A stretch of DNA of 64,000 nucleotides from Vandiemenella viatica (GCA_031002005.1 JARYHS010011408.1:218963473-219027472), one strand, 5' to 3'; positions 47,074 to 58,483 are shown, numbered from the stretch's first letter. Notes: a model not told the origin generated them from the sequence alone. Made by a program: numbers and translations.

Positions 47074-47384
47074 CTTTTAGTTCAGTTTCTTCCTCTTCTT
47101 TCATCTTTTCATCCTGAATATAACCTTCCTCAAAATTGGCTCCTGTTAGAAGCTGGAGATCTGAAATTTCTAGGTCATCTTTACCTCCTGAGCCTTCCGT
47201 AACCATCTCTGTTTTCTTCGCTGCAATCCTGGAGCTACGAGAATCTGTATCTCTGGTTCTACTCTTTTGACAGCTGATGTCATTTACAGTGAGAGTAATA
47301 TTCTGCCCTAAACTCATTCCATCCGCTTCACTATTGCAGCTGTAAGTGCCGATGTCACTGCATTGGATAGAGTCTATATTTAAC
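47074..47384 (-). CDS. FGFR: FGFR-like exon E2: second half of Ig1 and acidic linker
   Basis: Acceptor CTTTTCAG at 47385 and donor AAAG|GTAAGG at 47073. Length 311, phase 2 to 1. It codes LNIDSIQCSDIGTYSCNS, then MSLGQNITLTVND closing the Ig fold, then a hydrophilic linker of about 65 residues that becomes acidic (DEKMKEEEETELK). FGF receptors have an acid box between Ig1 and Ig2, and this linker is the likely counterpart. Phase 1 at the end allows splicing to E3 or to E9. Confidence 0.9.
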
Positions 47385-48019
47385 CTGAAAAGTGAAATTT
47401 TACTCTTATTTAAAAATTATTCAATATGTTTGATGTCACTTTTGAAATAAATGTAGTGAATAGAACAGTTTTATAAAATAGTGTAAAGTCTCATAGCTAT
47501 CTGATATATGTAGTCAAGTTGTATGAGTAATTGTTGAAAACTGCAAATACTTTACTGAGTAATGGGCATTCATTGTTAGAGAAGTATGTGAAGGATTGTA
47601 ATGACAATCTTTTTACATTTGTTATGATTTAGAGCAAATTATAAAATGAATTAATGATAAATTAATTTTGTTTAGAATTTTTGTTATATAAAATTCATAT
47701 CAACATGTACAACATCCATGTTGCATATGTCTGATAAATAACCAATAAAACATGTATGATGTCTTCCTCTCGTTTTTAACTATACAAGTACCTTACTGTG
47801 TCGGTTAAGGAACAGAATGTTTAAAGTGATATATTACACTATTGTTGCTCAAAATTACTTCACTAGTGTTCCTCAAAATCACAATTACAGCTGCTTATTG
47901 ATTTTCCGCATGACATACTATTTTGTGCATGAAAAGAAACAACAAATTAAATTTTTATTTTACTAACATAATTGTTCCAGGGATCATTTATGCTAAGCCT
48001 GATTAAATGATACAGGTTT

Positions 48020-48130
48020 CCATGTTATCTAATCTTCCCCTTTTGTTTATTTGAAGACCTCATCTATTAAAATGAATATATTGGTGTCATGTAATCTTTT
48101 TTCTGGTCCAGGCAGCATTTTAAACTAACA
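48020..48130. repeat. Direct repeat, copy B (uninterrupted)
   Basis: See 46500-46586. It lies in the intron between E1 and E2. Confidence 0.6.
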
Positions 48131-48739
48131 ACCGCAATGTTTACAAAAAAAAAAAAAAAAAATCTAATTAGTGTACCTTAGGAATGAATGTTTATTTGAC
48201 ACTTTTCTTTCTGTTCAGGCATCCTTAGCGTAGTATTCCTCATTGATCATGTTACATAATGAACTGGTATTAGCAAATTTATGAAACTAAACTAGTATTA
48301 CTATGTTTGTGTGGTGTAAAATAAAAAAAGTCGATTTCCAGATAGCAGCTTAAAATAATTATGATCAATACTGCCTGCAGAATTTGAACCCTGGAAAAAA
48401 ATGTTTCTTTGAATTAAATCCAAAATTGAATTAAGAGAAAGAGATACGCTTGTGCTAGTTCTGGCCTATGTAGTAACTTCGCATGTCATCTATTAGCCAA
48501 TAGGGTGTCGAGGAAAGGTGTTGTTTCACGTAAGATACTACAAGCCCCGCATTCCGGAAGCGATGATACCTGTCGACTGGGAAGCCGGAGCTTATCGCTA
48601 TAAATTAAACTTTTTTTACGGGCATTTAAATGGGTGGAAGTAAACTTGGCAGAGATTTAAACATCTTGTATATGGGTCGCGCGCACATGCCGGCGAGAAA
48701 AAGCGTGTTGTAAACAGTGGTACAGGAAGGAGGCCTCAC

Positions 48740-48881
48740 CAGTGCCTGGAGATGGTGACGCGTGGCTGGGCCGTGTGTAGCCGACGCCCGTTCAGAAACC
48801 ACAGCGGCGACTGAGGGCTGGGCGGACAGCTCAGACGCACAGTGTCTCCAGCCTCCACAGACACCGCTGTCAGCTCAGATC
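48740..48881 (-). CDS. FGFR: FGFR-like exon E1: first half of Ig1
   Basis: Acceptor TGTTGCAG at 48882 and donor CACTG|GTGAGG at 48739. Length 142, phase 1 to 2. It codes SELTAVSVEAGDTVRLSC, then SPLWFLNGRRLH and TISRHW, with the last codon completed by E2. The B-strand cysteine and C-strand tryptophan are in place. The exon is much more GC-rich than all later exons, as if close to the gene's 5' end. The preceding exon must end in phase 1 and should code a signal peptide. None is visible upstream between here and 64000. Confidence 0.9.
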
Positions 48882-49190
48882 CTGCAACACAAAAGCGAAT
48901 ACATCTACAGTCAGCTGATTCCCCAATTATACTTCATTTCGTGTCATTTATTGCCTTATACCCTGTTCACTCCGATCTGGCGGCCCAAGATCATGTGTAA
49001 GCTGTTCAGTAAGAATGGAAGTAAATGAATTGATCAATTTATATTATAACAGTACAGTGTGCGTGCCGCTAAAACTAAAAAATGAGTCCCGATACGATCA
49101 AGGGAGTTATATGGTGTGGTAGCCCTCTATCCCTTATCCATGAAGAAAGTTTCTGTTTTTACCTGAAGGGCGTGATTTTGAAGATAGAAG
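48882..49190. other. Non-coding DNA upstream of E1
   Basis: Intron or 5' flank of the FGFR-like gene. No signal-peptide exon is seen. Confidence 0.4.
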
Positions 49191-49870
49191 GGTGGGCACG
49201 GAGAAAACGTAACAGTCGAAGAGCGCGAGGCACGTTTACATTGCCAACTAACGAAACAAAAGAACAGCGAAAAAAGGAAACAGTCGAAGAGCGCGAGGCA
49301 CGTTTATGTTCTCAGCGAACGTGAATGAGCATCGTGAGAAGCAGAGAAACCGAATAACAAGGAATTAAAGAATCAAGAATTGCGACACAATCTTATAATA
49401 GAAGACTGCGAACGCAAGTTGCCCATGAAAATATCATCCTACAAGAAGCGCGGATGAGGACAAGTAAACAGTACAACCTGACAAATGAAGCATTCCACTA
49501 CGACCCGACAAAACAATATAACAAAAACAACCACGTCGTAATCGGTAAAATGGATAACATCTACCAATTTTGCCACGCGAAAAAATTCAGTGGAGAAATA
49601 CCAGGATTCTGTTGGATGAATGGAAAAATTTGATTACCACCATTGGAAGCACCTCCACAGGAATTTCTACATTTCATGGCCGGGGAAACTCCAGAATCGA
49701 AACACTCAGAATACCCCTGATCTCTACTGAGCTGCCATTCCAATTTAAAAGACTGCAATTTCCAATCCAATTAGTCTATAGTTTTACAATTAACAAAGTG
49801 CAAGGACAAAACTTAAAATATTGCGGCATCAACCCCAAAGACTCCTGCTTCTCTCACGGTTAACTATACT
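49190..49870 (+). mobile_element. Internally deleted Helitron remnant
   Basis: The 5' part has basic repeats of the type ETVEEREARL, with the DNA block ACAGTCGAAGAGCGCGAGGC at 49212 and again at 49280. At 49490-49610 another frame gives FHYDPTKQYNKNNHVV, IGKMDNIYQFCHAKKFSGE and IPGFCW, then LPPLEAPPQEFLHFMAGE. This is the N-terminal region of Helitron Rep-helicases. Right after this (about 49708) the frame changes to RIPLISTELPFQFKRLQF, VYSFTINKVQGQNLKYCGI and KDSCFSHG, the last Pif1-family helicase motifs. The whole Rep catalytic core and most of the helicase are missing, so a deletion fused the two ends. Several frameshifts are present. Confidence 0.85.
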
Positions 49871-51884
49871 ATACTGGATTAGAAAAACGTTTCGTATCCA
49901 AACTCTCTAAGTTTCGTGATATATATCCTCACCAGCCTTTCCAGCAAATATGTAATGTTGAAACCTTTCTCTACCACTTGCACAATATGTTCCACTTTAT
50001 TGAGTTTATTATCAAATCCTATGCCTTCGATATTTTTCTGTCATTTTATCTAACAGCTGACTCTTTTTCGAATTTGTCTTCATTCCATGTTGACCTACCT
50101 GGATATTCTGTCGCCCTATGACTCTTAACAATTCTCTCCAGTTTCAATAACACTATAATTTATTGGATAATAGATTCGCAAACAAGCTAACTTCTGATTG
50201 TAAACCATCAACACAATCCTTAAACCGATATAAATTTCGGTAACAACTCCGCTACATCGTTGTGCAGAAGTATGAACTAGTAACTTCGGGAACCGAAATA
50301 TAGTTTTCGTACTTTGTTCTTTTTTCTTCGTATTACGAGGCTCGGGCAGCTGAGCACATGTGTCCTGTGTGTAGTTATGAGTGGGAGGACACGTGCCCTA
50401 CCCATGATGGAACCGGATTTGTCATTCCGGAGCATTTGCAGTATTGGAACAATGATGTGCTGCCATCTGTCTGCGAAACGTTTAACTATGTTCTGTCTGT
50501 GACCAGTACTTTTGTGTACTTTTGTTTGTGAAATTTATAGTTTAAGAGGCGGAGATTGGGAACCGTCCCAGCATTTAGCTTGATGATTGCGAGAAACCTC
50601 CTAAACCCGCAATCAGGACGACATAAACGCGGGGACCAAGACTTGATCCTAGTCCCATTAAACCGACCCGATTCAGTGTGGTGTGGTCTTAACGCGCGCA
50701 GTCTCACCGACTGACTCATAGCGCGTTTATTTATTAGAACTCTTAGACCGTTGTAACCGCACTAATACTCCATGTAGCAGCACGAGGAGGTCGAAGCTGC
50801 ACTGTTTGCTGTTTGTGCCTTGGGTCGACGGCACTGCGCTATCGTGATGTCAGACTGTGGTATGGGAGTGGGGGGAGGTAGTGGCTCGTGCGACGCCCGT
50901 CGCTATTCCTGGCCAAACGACCATCTGGGCATCTGGCAGCGTAGTTAGCGCGGTGTCTTAATAGCTGCGTAGAACTCACATCAACAGAGTAACTCTTCCG
51001 CTGAACATTAACTGGCCACGAGGAATTTCAACAATGCGTCTGTACATATTTTTTCTTGAAAGAAATATGCAGTTCCTAAATTTATTCCCAAATGATAATA
51101 CTGAAAATAATTTGTAATTAAATACTTCTTTCACTTTGAAATTATTTCCATGATGCCGGTTTGCTGCTTGCTAATGCACGAAGGAGATAATAAATCACAC
51201 AATAATTAACGAAACAGGTTATTTTTCACTGAAGATCCATCAACAACCTGTTTACTTCGTTTTTTTTGTTTTTTTTTTTATACATATAAAGCAGGATTTT
51301 ATGATCATAATTCCTTACTAAAAAGAATATACTTCAAAGAGGACTTTACAGTTTTGAAAGCAGATAAAAATTAATTCATATGACTTAAAGACGTGATGAA
51401 ATTGTGACCGCTTCAGGTTTGATTCATGTTTATCCGTAGTGCCGAATTCACTCACCTTCAGAGCCTGCAGCATGCTCAGATAAAATGGCCACTTTTACTG
51501 TTGCGGAAGGAGCTACCTGTGTAATTACTTTCACGACACAATCTCTGTGACAACAATTGATGAAGATCTTCGTGGTGGGCATAAAATTTTCTCTTTGTAT
51601 CAGAACTTTGTTGAAAATGATTTTTCGGTTCAGCATCATAAATCGTCATGTCGTTTCAAAGTTGCTGATGTTTTTGTTGAACAAGTTGAGGGTCTACTAC
51701 ATTTTTAATGCTATTCACGTGGAGAGGAAATTACGCTTTGATGTTAAACTTTAGGTACTTTGCTACAGATTGACACTATCACCGATTTTATAAGTTTTAT
51801 GAATAAATTTCTGTACTCTTTCAAAATTGTAAATTCCTTCTTAAAACACCCTAATACGCATATGAGAGAGGAAAAATGTTCTTT
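49871..51884. other. Non-coding DNA, no feature recognised
   Basis: 50550-50950 is less AT-rich than its surroundings but holds no recognisable protein. Short ORFs (for example 51448-51639) have no visible domain. Confidence 0.35.
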
Positions 51885-52120
51885 TGTGGGAAGGGTGCAA
51901 GGAATTGGAATAAATTTCCAAGGGAAGTGATGAATAATTTACCTAAAACGGTGAAGGAGTTTAAAATTAAAATTTGTAAATCGCAATAGTAGATGGGTAA
52001 GGAATGTAACACTCTAAGTATATAAGATAATAAAAATTAGTAAGAATGCGGTAATTAGATGAATATGAAGATTGCCATAAGAGCATGCGCTCTATCGCAA
52101 TTCAGTTCAATACAAAAATT
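51885..52120 (+). mobile_element. LINE C-terminal tail remnant
   Basis: Plus-strand codons give WNKFPREVMNNLPKTVKEF followed by KIKICKSQ, the typical last block of many insect non-LTR polyproteins. A related copy is in the FGFR intron at 37905-38135. Confidence 0.65.
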
Positions 52121-52610
52121 TTGTAATCTTTACCGGAAATTAAATTACACAACTAAATTCAATATGGCCTGAATCATAGGTTTTTTATTGCTACTTTAAA
52201 ATCACTGTAAAGAAAATTGTAAGACATCTGATTTCATGTGACATTTTATTCCTTGACCTTGAGATTTAAATGTGGATTGTCAAAATTTGAGTTAGTGACA
52301 TCTGAAAGTTAGCGACTTAGTAAACAAAAGCTCTATATATCCACGTAGATTGTATCATACTCCAAACTTTTGTAGTGTGCACCATATTAAATGAATGAAA
52401 ATGTATTAAAAATCAAAATAAATGTTTCCATCTTTCTTCAAATCGTGTAAGTTTCTTGCTTATGTGGTATGATTTTCTCTGTTTGAGAAACGAATCTTTT
52501 AATTGGAAACTGGGTATCATTCAAGCACTTCCAGAAAAACGTTCTGAAAACCGTAATTTGCATTACCAATACGCAGGTGACTGCCGGAAATACATTGAAA
52601 GCGATAAAAT

Positions 52611-52985
52611 TCATACCGGTCTTAAGTTAGAATGCACTGTATCTTCAGCAAGGACAGCCAAAGAAATCAGTCCCTTTTCGTTCCACAGCAAATCCACGAT
52701 ATCGTCAAGCTGTTGCTTTGAGAAATTCGCCGAGTCTGTTCTTAACAGATTTCCATTCATATTATCACGTTCCTCTTCATTCACTTGCTTTTCGCATTGG
52801 TGGATGTCTGAGAAGTCACATGAGTAAGGTTTTCCGAGTTTCGTCTGTGAAATGTGTCGATTCGTCTGTCGTTGCGCCGCGAGTTTGTCCACTCGTTCGT
52901 TATGTCTGCCGACCACTTTGCTCGCTCCTGTGATGTCTCCTAATACCTCATTTATCAGTGGCTGCTGGCGTTGGCAACGTTTCAA
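52611..52985 (-). CDS. Unassigned open reading frame, 124 codons
   Basis: This is the longest plausible ORF outside repeats on the right side of the window. It starts with a basic stretch (MKRCQRQQPL), then NERVDKLAAQRQTNRH, then FSKQQLDDIVDLLWNEKG near the end. There is no signal peptide or membrane segment. The last codons overlap a possible donor CCG|GTATGA, so it may be an exon rather than a complete gene. The upstream DNA (52950-53100) is relatively CpG-rich. I do not recognise the product and a chance ORF is possible. The overlapping plus-strand ORF at 52456-52827 is likely its shadow. Confidence 0.25.
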   Translation of the reverse strand: MKRCQRQQPLINEVLGDITGASKVVGRHNERVDKLAAQRQTNRHISQTKLGKPYSCDFSDIHQCEKQVNEEERDNMNGNLLRTDSANFSKQQLDDIVDLLWNEKGLISLAVLAEDTVHSNLRPV

Positions 52986-53340
52986 ACCTATTGTTTGCGG
53001 CGTCGGCAGGTACCGCTGACGCCACGCAGTCTGTTTTTAATTCATTATGTCACACCTGTCTGGCCGACAAGCGGTCTACATTGTCACCAAGCCAAGGACG
53101 CTCGTCTTAACATGGCGTCGCACTGCTTTGTTTCAAAATTTTAATCGCCTCTTGTCGCAAAGAAAATATCTGGCGATATTTCTTCGTTAAAGACAATTAG
53201 GGTGACATCAATTTTAGGGCCGTGATGCCCCCCCCCCCCTCACATTCAATACCTCATTTTCTTGATGTACCGTTTATGAAAAAATGATGGGTTGAACGCA
53301 GTTTTGTGACAAGTCATTTCTTAGTTGTTGCTCTATAGTT

Positions 53341-53530
53341 CGTTCAGTTAACAGAGGCGGCTCAAGGTCACTTTGCCCTACCACTACTCCGCTGTCCTTA
53401 TCCCTACAGGCGAAAGGGAAATTTCTCACTCTTCTACTTGTATACAGCGGTCAGTTCGGAGAGAGAGGATGGGAGGGAGTGGTGAGGTGAAGGGTGGGGT
53501 AGAGGAATATGACCTTGAGCCGCCAGCACA
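53341..53530. mobile_element. MITE-like element, copy 1 (other copy 63757-63950)
   Basis: GGCGGCTCAAGGTCA at 53356-53370 is matched by its exact reverse complement at about 53509-53523. Order of internal blocks (GTTCAGTTAACAGA, GTGGTCAG-type, GGTGAGGT) agrees with the second copy. Confidence 0.7.
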
Positions 53531-55260
53531 GAGCGAACAGGATATAAATAGAATTATTATTAAACAACACTCTTAACCCTTACTTTGTAATGTTGTATGT
53601 ATTTCGACTTTAGTTTACACCGCCACACTGTCGGAACTACTTACTTGAAGCTGAAATAATGAAATCAGTAAAAGCAAGGCGAACTAAAAATAAATCTTAA
53701 CAACATTATTCCATGTAGTATTTAGTCCTGGTCCAGGCAACATAGATCCTGATAAATATGGAACTGTTTTTAACATAATGAAGTAATGATTTCAGTAACA
53801 TAGCGCTGATGAAAGCGATTTAAATTATTTTTAAAAACTTAACATTACTCATGTCCTCTGCTGTAACAACGAATTCCAGTTGTCATTCTTGCTCAAGTTA
53901 AATTTCAATCTAATCAAATCCTCCACTGATATTGCTGCCCGAAAATAAATGCTTTGTATTACATATCTATGGACACAGAATGTAACGAAAACACATAAAT
54001 CGAACGAGTATAAATAAACAAAATTAATTTAAACGAAATACATACTTTTCTTTCAGTGTTCTGGCAATTCGTTTCTTGGCAGTTGCTTAAATAAATAGAA
54101 CTGTTATTAAATAATGCTCGATTTTGTAGTAACATCTCTGGCCATTGTTAGTAAGGCAACGAAGGCGGGATGGGTGACGTCACAGCGTGACAGACATCGT
54201 TACGAAACTTGCTTTTTATTAATATTGATAATGATTAATTAGTGGAAAAGTGACGAAAGAAACTAAACTTTACAATACTTACAAGTTTTTAAGTTTTGCA
54301 TCATGTGTGTCATCACTGTTAGTGCTTCAGTACGCAAAGTAGTAGGAAAGTCTTGCTACTCCATACTTGTAAGTATTCGACGACATAGCTGATGAAACTC
54401 AAACATGGAGATGACATATAAATTAGTTAAACTGAGTATAACATCGCAGTGTTAAATACATGATCCTCCGACTGTACGTAGAAGTATTACGCTGAGACCA
54501 TTAACTGAGAATCCCTGATGAGTCAGTGCATACGGAGTTTTTGTGCACTGTATTGTGCTCAGGAGTCACGTACAATGAGGGTAATGAGAGCTCTTGGGCG
54601 CACTTGTACTTGATGTGGCGAGGGACAGAAGCTGACGTACTTGTGGTGGCTAAGTATTATGTCAAGTTTATGTACTCACATGGGAAAACAAGCAACCTAT
54701 CTCAGCGTTAAATGAAAGCGGTGCTTAAAATAATATGGAGAACGGAAAGTTTGTAAAAGGCTATTGAAATTTGTTCCTTATGAATAAAATTGTTATAAGC
54801 GAGCGCAGGCCTGTAAACAGAACATTCTCCGTTTTTATCTCGTATATATTCAAATATTTAAGCGTTTTTTTAATCGCAAGTGCCAATATGTACTAACAAA
54901 AAAATCTTTTCTGGTACGTTTCTATTTGAGCAAACAGAATCGGAGATTTACAAGCAATGTACGAGTATTATTTTCATACTAACTCTACTGGTTTCTCCCA
55001 TGGTTAACCAAATGATATTTTGTCATCTCTCCTACATTTATTGCAACTTTCTAGTAGTTCCTCTAATGATTTAAGGATTGAAGTGCTTACTCTGCACATT
55101 ATCCAATAAACGCTTAGATTTATAGTTCAAAATATTTTTGATTTTTAGCATACAGATATGAATATAGAGAATATTTCGTTATTTGGGGTCATTTGATCCG
55201 CAGGACCATTAAGTCTGAAAAAGAATTGTTGGAAAGAATGAGAATGAAACTATATTTTTA
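53531..55260. other. AT-rich non-coding DNA
   Basis: No gene or repeat with clear structure was recognised. Confidence 0.35.
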
Positions 55261-55267
55261 TATAAAT

Positions 55268-55345
55268 TAACTGGGGGAACATTCCGGAATTTGCCTGGAA
55301 TGCTTTAGAAAAAAAGGGAAATTTGAAAACAAGATGTCTCGATCA
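55268..55345 (-). mobile_element. Possible degenerate SINE piece
   Basis: GGAATTTGCCTGGAATGCTTT followed by a GATGTCTCGATCAAGATTC stretch resembles the inverted SINE body, but with many mismatches. Confidence 0.3.
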
Positions 55346-55460
55346 AGATTCTTACCGCAGTCTCCGTAATGTAGACAACATAATCAACAGGACTGGCTGA
55401 GACTTATGAGTTAAATCTGTTCATAAAATTGCCATCAGTTTTTTTTTTATTTTGTTGCTA

Positions 55461-56164
55461 CAAGGGTTATTTAAAAAAAATAAAGTCCCTTTTTTAATCA
55501 GAAAAAAGATAATGTAACTATCATTATGAAATACACATATATTTCATCTACTTTTTTACATAATTTCCATTTGAATATTGTCCAACAGGTTTTTGTCGTC
55601 AAAGAAATCTGTCGCCCATTAAGATGCCCAATCCATGACTGCCGTTTTCACTTTTTCGTCGTTGCTGAACCGTTGACCACAAACTCCTTTAAGTACCGAA
55701 ATCTTTGAAAATTGCTGAGTGAAAGGTCTGGAGTTTAGAATTTTACTGTCCACATCACGAAACAAATCATTAGCAATCAGGGAAGGTCGGCCTGGGCGTT
55801 TATCATCATGGACACATTAACTCGCCAGTCCTTGAACATTATTACCCACTATCGGACTTCCTATCACTAATAGAAATATCACCGTACATTTCACAAATCT
55901 GAAGGCCAATTTCCGCTGCTGCCAAGTTTCTTGCAACAAGAGTCGAATTACAGGTCGTATTTCGCAGCCAGCAGGAGAATCAATTTTCTTAAACATTATA
56001 AACTTATACAGCTCAACGCACAGAGAGACGATATGGCTGCAAATGGCGTCTAAACGGTCGCAGAGCATGCTGGGATCAGACGCGCATGCGCACTGCGGTA
56101 ATCACGCGTCATCCCCACTCTCATTCACAAAAAGACCTTATTTTTATAAAAAATAGTTCCCTCG
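55461..56164 (-). mobile_element. Internally deleted mariner-like element with TA target duplication
   Basis: Ends are CAAGGGTTATTT and, inward from the right, CGAGGGAACTATTTTT. TA lies immediately outside both ends (55459-55460 and 56165-56166). The minus strand codes an N-terminal block (CEIRPVIRLLL, GRPSLIANDLF, KILNSRPFTQQFS). It runs, without the catalytic core, into a C-terminal block (RFSNDEKVKTAVMDWAS, CKKVDEIYVYF). This is a 704-bp non-autonomous derivative of a mariner. The family differs from the fragment in the palindrome. Confidence 0.85.
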
Positions 56165-56409
56165 TATTTTTTTCTTTTTAGAACCACAAATGAATTTTAT
56201 CTCGTATTCAAAGTAAAAATATTAGCTGAAAATAATTTTTATAGTTCAGTTTCCGCTCACATTGAGTAATTACATAGAGCTAAATGCTCAAGTGCGTTGA
56301 GGATCTAACTCCTTCGAAGATATTGATTGCTTGAAATTATGATTGCGACAATTATCTGTTGACCCAGTCTTCATGGCTGTCGTGGACGGAGTTGAGTGAA
56401 TGATAAATG

Positions 56410-56945
56410 AAGCAATGTAGAGGATGAAACCCGGTGCTAGCCTATTCAGATCTATTCTTCCGAAAAATATTAGAGGGTTGCCTTCGCTTAACGTCACAAT
56501 CTACATTAAGAATGGAGACCTTCCCAGTGTATAATTACAGTGAAGTCATAACGGATGTCCTACTGGATTGGGTTGTGGAAACACGACATTTTGACATCGG
56601 TATTGGTCTGCTGACCGAAAGATACTGTATTGGTCAGCCGACCAGTAAAGATATTTTGGCACTTGAGGAAGACGACGGAGCTAGTCGTTGAAATATCGTG
56701 TCTTCACTACACAGTCCGGTGATACACCCGTGAATACTTCATTACCATCTACAATGTCTTATGCCCTCACTCCAATCCGCACTGCGGAGATGTTTGCGGG
56801 TTAACCCAGGTTTTTAGTGCACAATTTGATGATTAGAAACTGAGCTTCATTACCTCTCCTATCCTGCGATCTAAGTCCCGATGGTGAAAATTTCTTCCAC
56901 CACTAGCTAATCACTTGTCATGCGCTGGACACCATCACGGTGCCG
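56410..56945. repeat. Dispersed repeat, copy 2, with an insertion
   Basis: Matches 6380-6710 in ordered blocks at 56426-56475 and 56800-56945. About 200-250 bp between them (centred on 56510-56750) have no counterpart in copy 1. They resemble a separate repeat with the GTTGTGGAAACACGACATTTTG motif, loosely similar to the middle of 41836-42023. Confidence 0.55.
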
Positions 56946-57229
56946 TAACCACCTGAACCTACGGGTCAACCATTTGTTTGTGATGACGTTAGATAAAAGC
57001 CACTGTGCAGATGATTTCCACCCACAGCCTTGGCTCTCATCAGACCCCGACAGAAGACCCCCATGTTGGCATCATCTCCCCCCACACTCCAAACAGACGG
57101 GCACAAGTGTTAGTAAGACGAAGAGCTCTTAGGGTGGCACGTGCGCTTCTCCCCAAACACAGTTCCGGACACAATGGACCTGTTCTAGCTCTACTCGAGG
57201 AGTCGGGCGCGGAAGTTTGGACACGGCAG

Positions 57230-57414
57230 CCGGCCGCCAGATGCATAGCTACACTTCCGCCTGTAAACATTAGCTGCCTCTGCTCCAGAGAACCACAACC
57301 GGCACTCGCATGTTATGAGACGTATTCTTCTTGTCTAAAATTACGATCTATCTATCTAAACTCTTGTATAGTGCTGCCAACTACAACAAACTAGCAGTTT
57401 AAATGCGTTCGATA
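57230..57414. repeat. Diverged direct repeat, left copy
   Basis: Shares GTAAACAT.AGCTGC, TTATGAGAC, CTATCTA..GATCTA-type and the GTTCGATATA block with about 58530-58685. Confidence 0.55.
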
Positions 57415-58483
57415 TAGTGTTGCAAATTAAAAAAAAAATCATTTTTTTTTAGTTTTATGAAAAAACTAGAAAAAAAACTTAGCACCCTTGTTTTTTTTCT
57501 AAATTTGTTTTTTTTTTTCTTTCAGAAAACAATATATTTTATAAATTATAGTTTTATTTACGGAACTTGTGTGTTTGAAATATTACTAAATCATATAATG
57601 TCTTACATAATGATTCATAAATGTATCTATATAGGTAACAAAATTTTATTCATCCTCTATGTCAGTACCACACTCACTAGTATCAGCACTACCAACACTA
57701 GTTTGGTCGGTGTCGGAATTTTCTGTTTCTTGTTCTGTCTCCTCTAGATCCATAACGTCAGAAATAGTTACATTTTCTTTTACTGGTTTTTCTTGTATTG
57801 TACGCAAAAGATTTTGAGATTGCAATTTTAAATTGTGAGCAAAGTACACACTGTGCATAAAAACTGCTCCGATAATTTTGTATTACGGTCTTTTAAGTTT
57901 GAGTTTAAATCTATTATCATACAAAATAGAGAGCTTTATTTCTTTTTCAACCGTTGGTTTACGCCAACGGTTGCAAGGAATCGATTCATAATTACTGACA
58001 ATTTAATGACTCAGTATCACTATACGCTGAGAGTTTAACAAGTATCCGAATATAAGGAAAGCACAATAAGTAATAAAAAGAGGCAAAAAATCGTAGATAA
58101 GTTTAAAATTCCTATTTTTTTAAAAAGATCCGTAGGTCTACAGATAAATTCGTAGGGCTGGCAGCACTAGTTCAAATAGCGAGTATCAAACCAAACAACG
58201 GGGATTCCTTCTCGCACAACCTAGCCTCTTTGGGAACTCCCCGTTCGTAAAAGAAAACTTCAGTCAATGTTGCTAATATTTTCGTAATTTTCTTTTTAAC
58301 TCAACCAGAAAAATATAGTAAACCTAAAAATTATGATGAGTACTTAGTGTAAACTCTAAAACAGTCATATTAAATAGTAACTGCCTTACAAATTTGAGAT
58401 TTAGTTGTTATGTAAAAAAAAACGTGTCCCAGAAAAAAACGTGTTTTTTTTCAAGTAAAAAACAAGTTTTTTTTACAACACTA
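57415..58483 (-). mobile_element. hAT-like element with 8-bp target duplication and ORF remnant
   Basis: The left end is TAGTGTTGCAAATTAAAAAA and the right end, read inward, is TAGTGTTGTAAAAAAAACTTG. Flanks GTTCGATA (57407-57414) and GTTCAATA (58484-58491) match at 7 of 8. On the minus strand 58050-57646 codes PCNRWRKPTVEKEIKL, a stop, then FMHSVYFAHNLKLQSQN and a very acidic end closing in GTDIEDE. I do not recognise the protein. It may be the C-terminal remnant of the element's transposase or a captured sequence. Confidence 0.7.

Larger units (their letters stand above)
34511..48739 (-). other. Introns of the FGFR-like gene between E1 and E12
   Basis: Introns are 0.3-1.9 kb, AT-rich, and contain no other coding exon that I could support. 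Identifiable contents are listed separately: LINE tail at 37905-38135, inserted element at 41836-42023, hAT-like MITE at 46587-46766, and a direct-repeat pair at 46500-46586 and 48020-48130. ORFs of 60-126 codons within them, such as those around 37541-38009, are chance or read out of exons. Confidence 0.6.

Noticed and set aside
28734..48881. Two separate FGFR genes in tandem
   Set aside because: There is no signal peptide, transmembrane or kinase exon between E8 and E9, and the phases are continuous. One gene is simpler, although RNA is needed to exclude two.
28734..48881. FGFRL1-type decoy receptor without kinase
   Set aside because: It cannot be supported, because the absence of a kinase within the window may only reflect a long intron or scaffold error.
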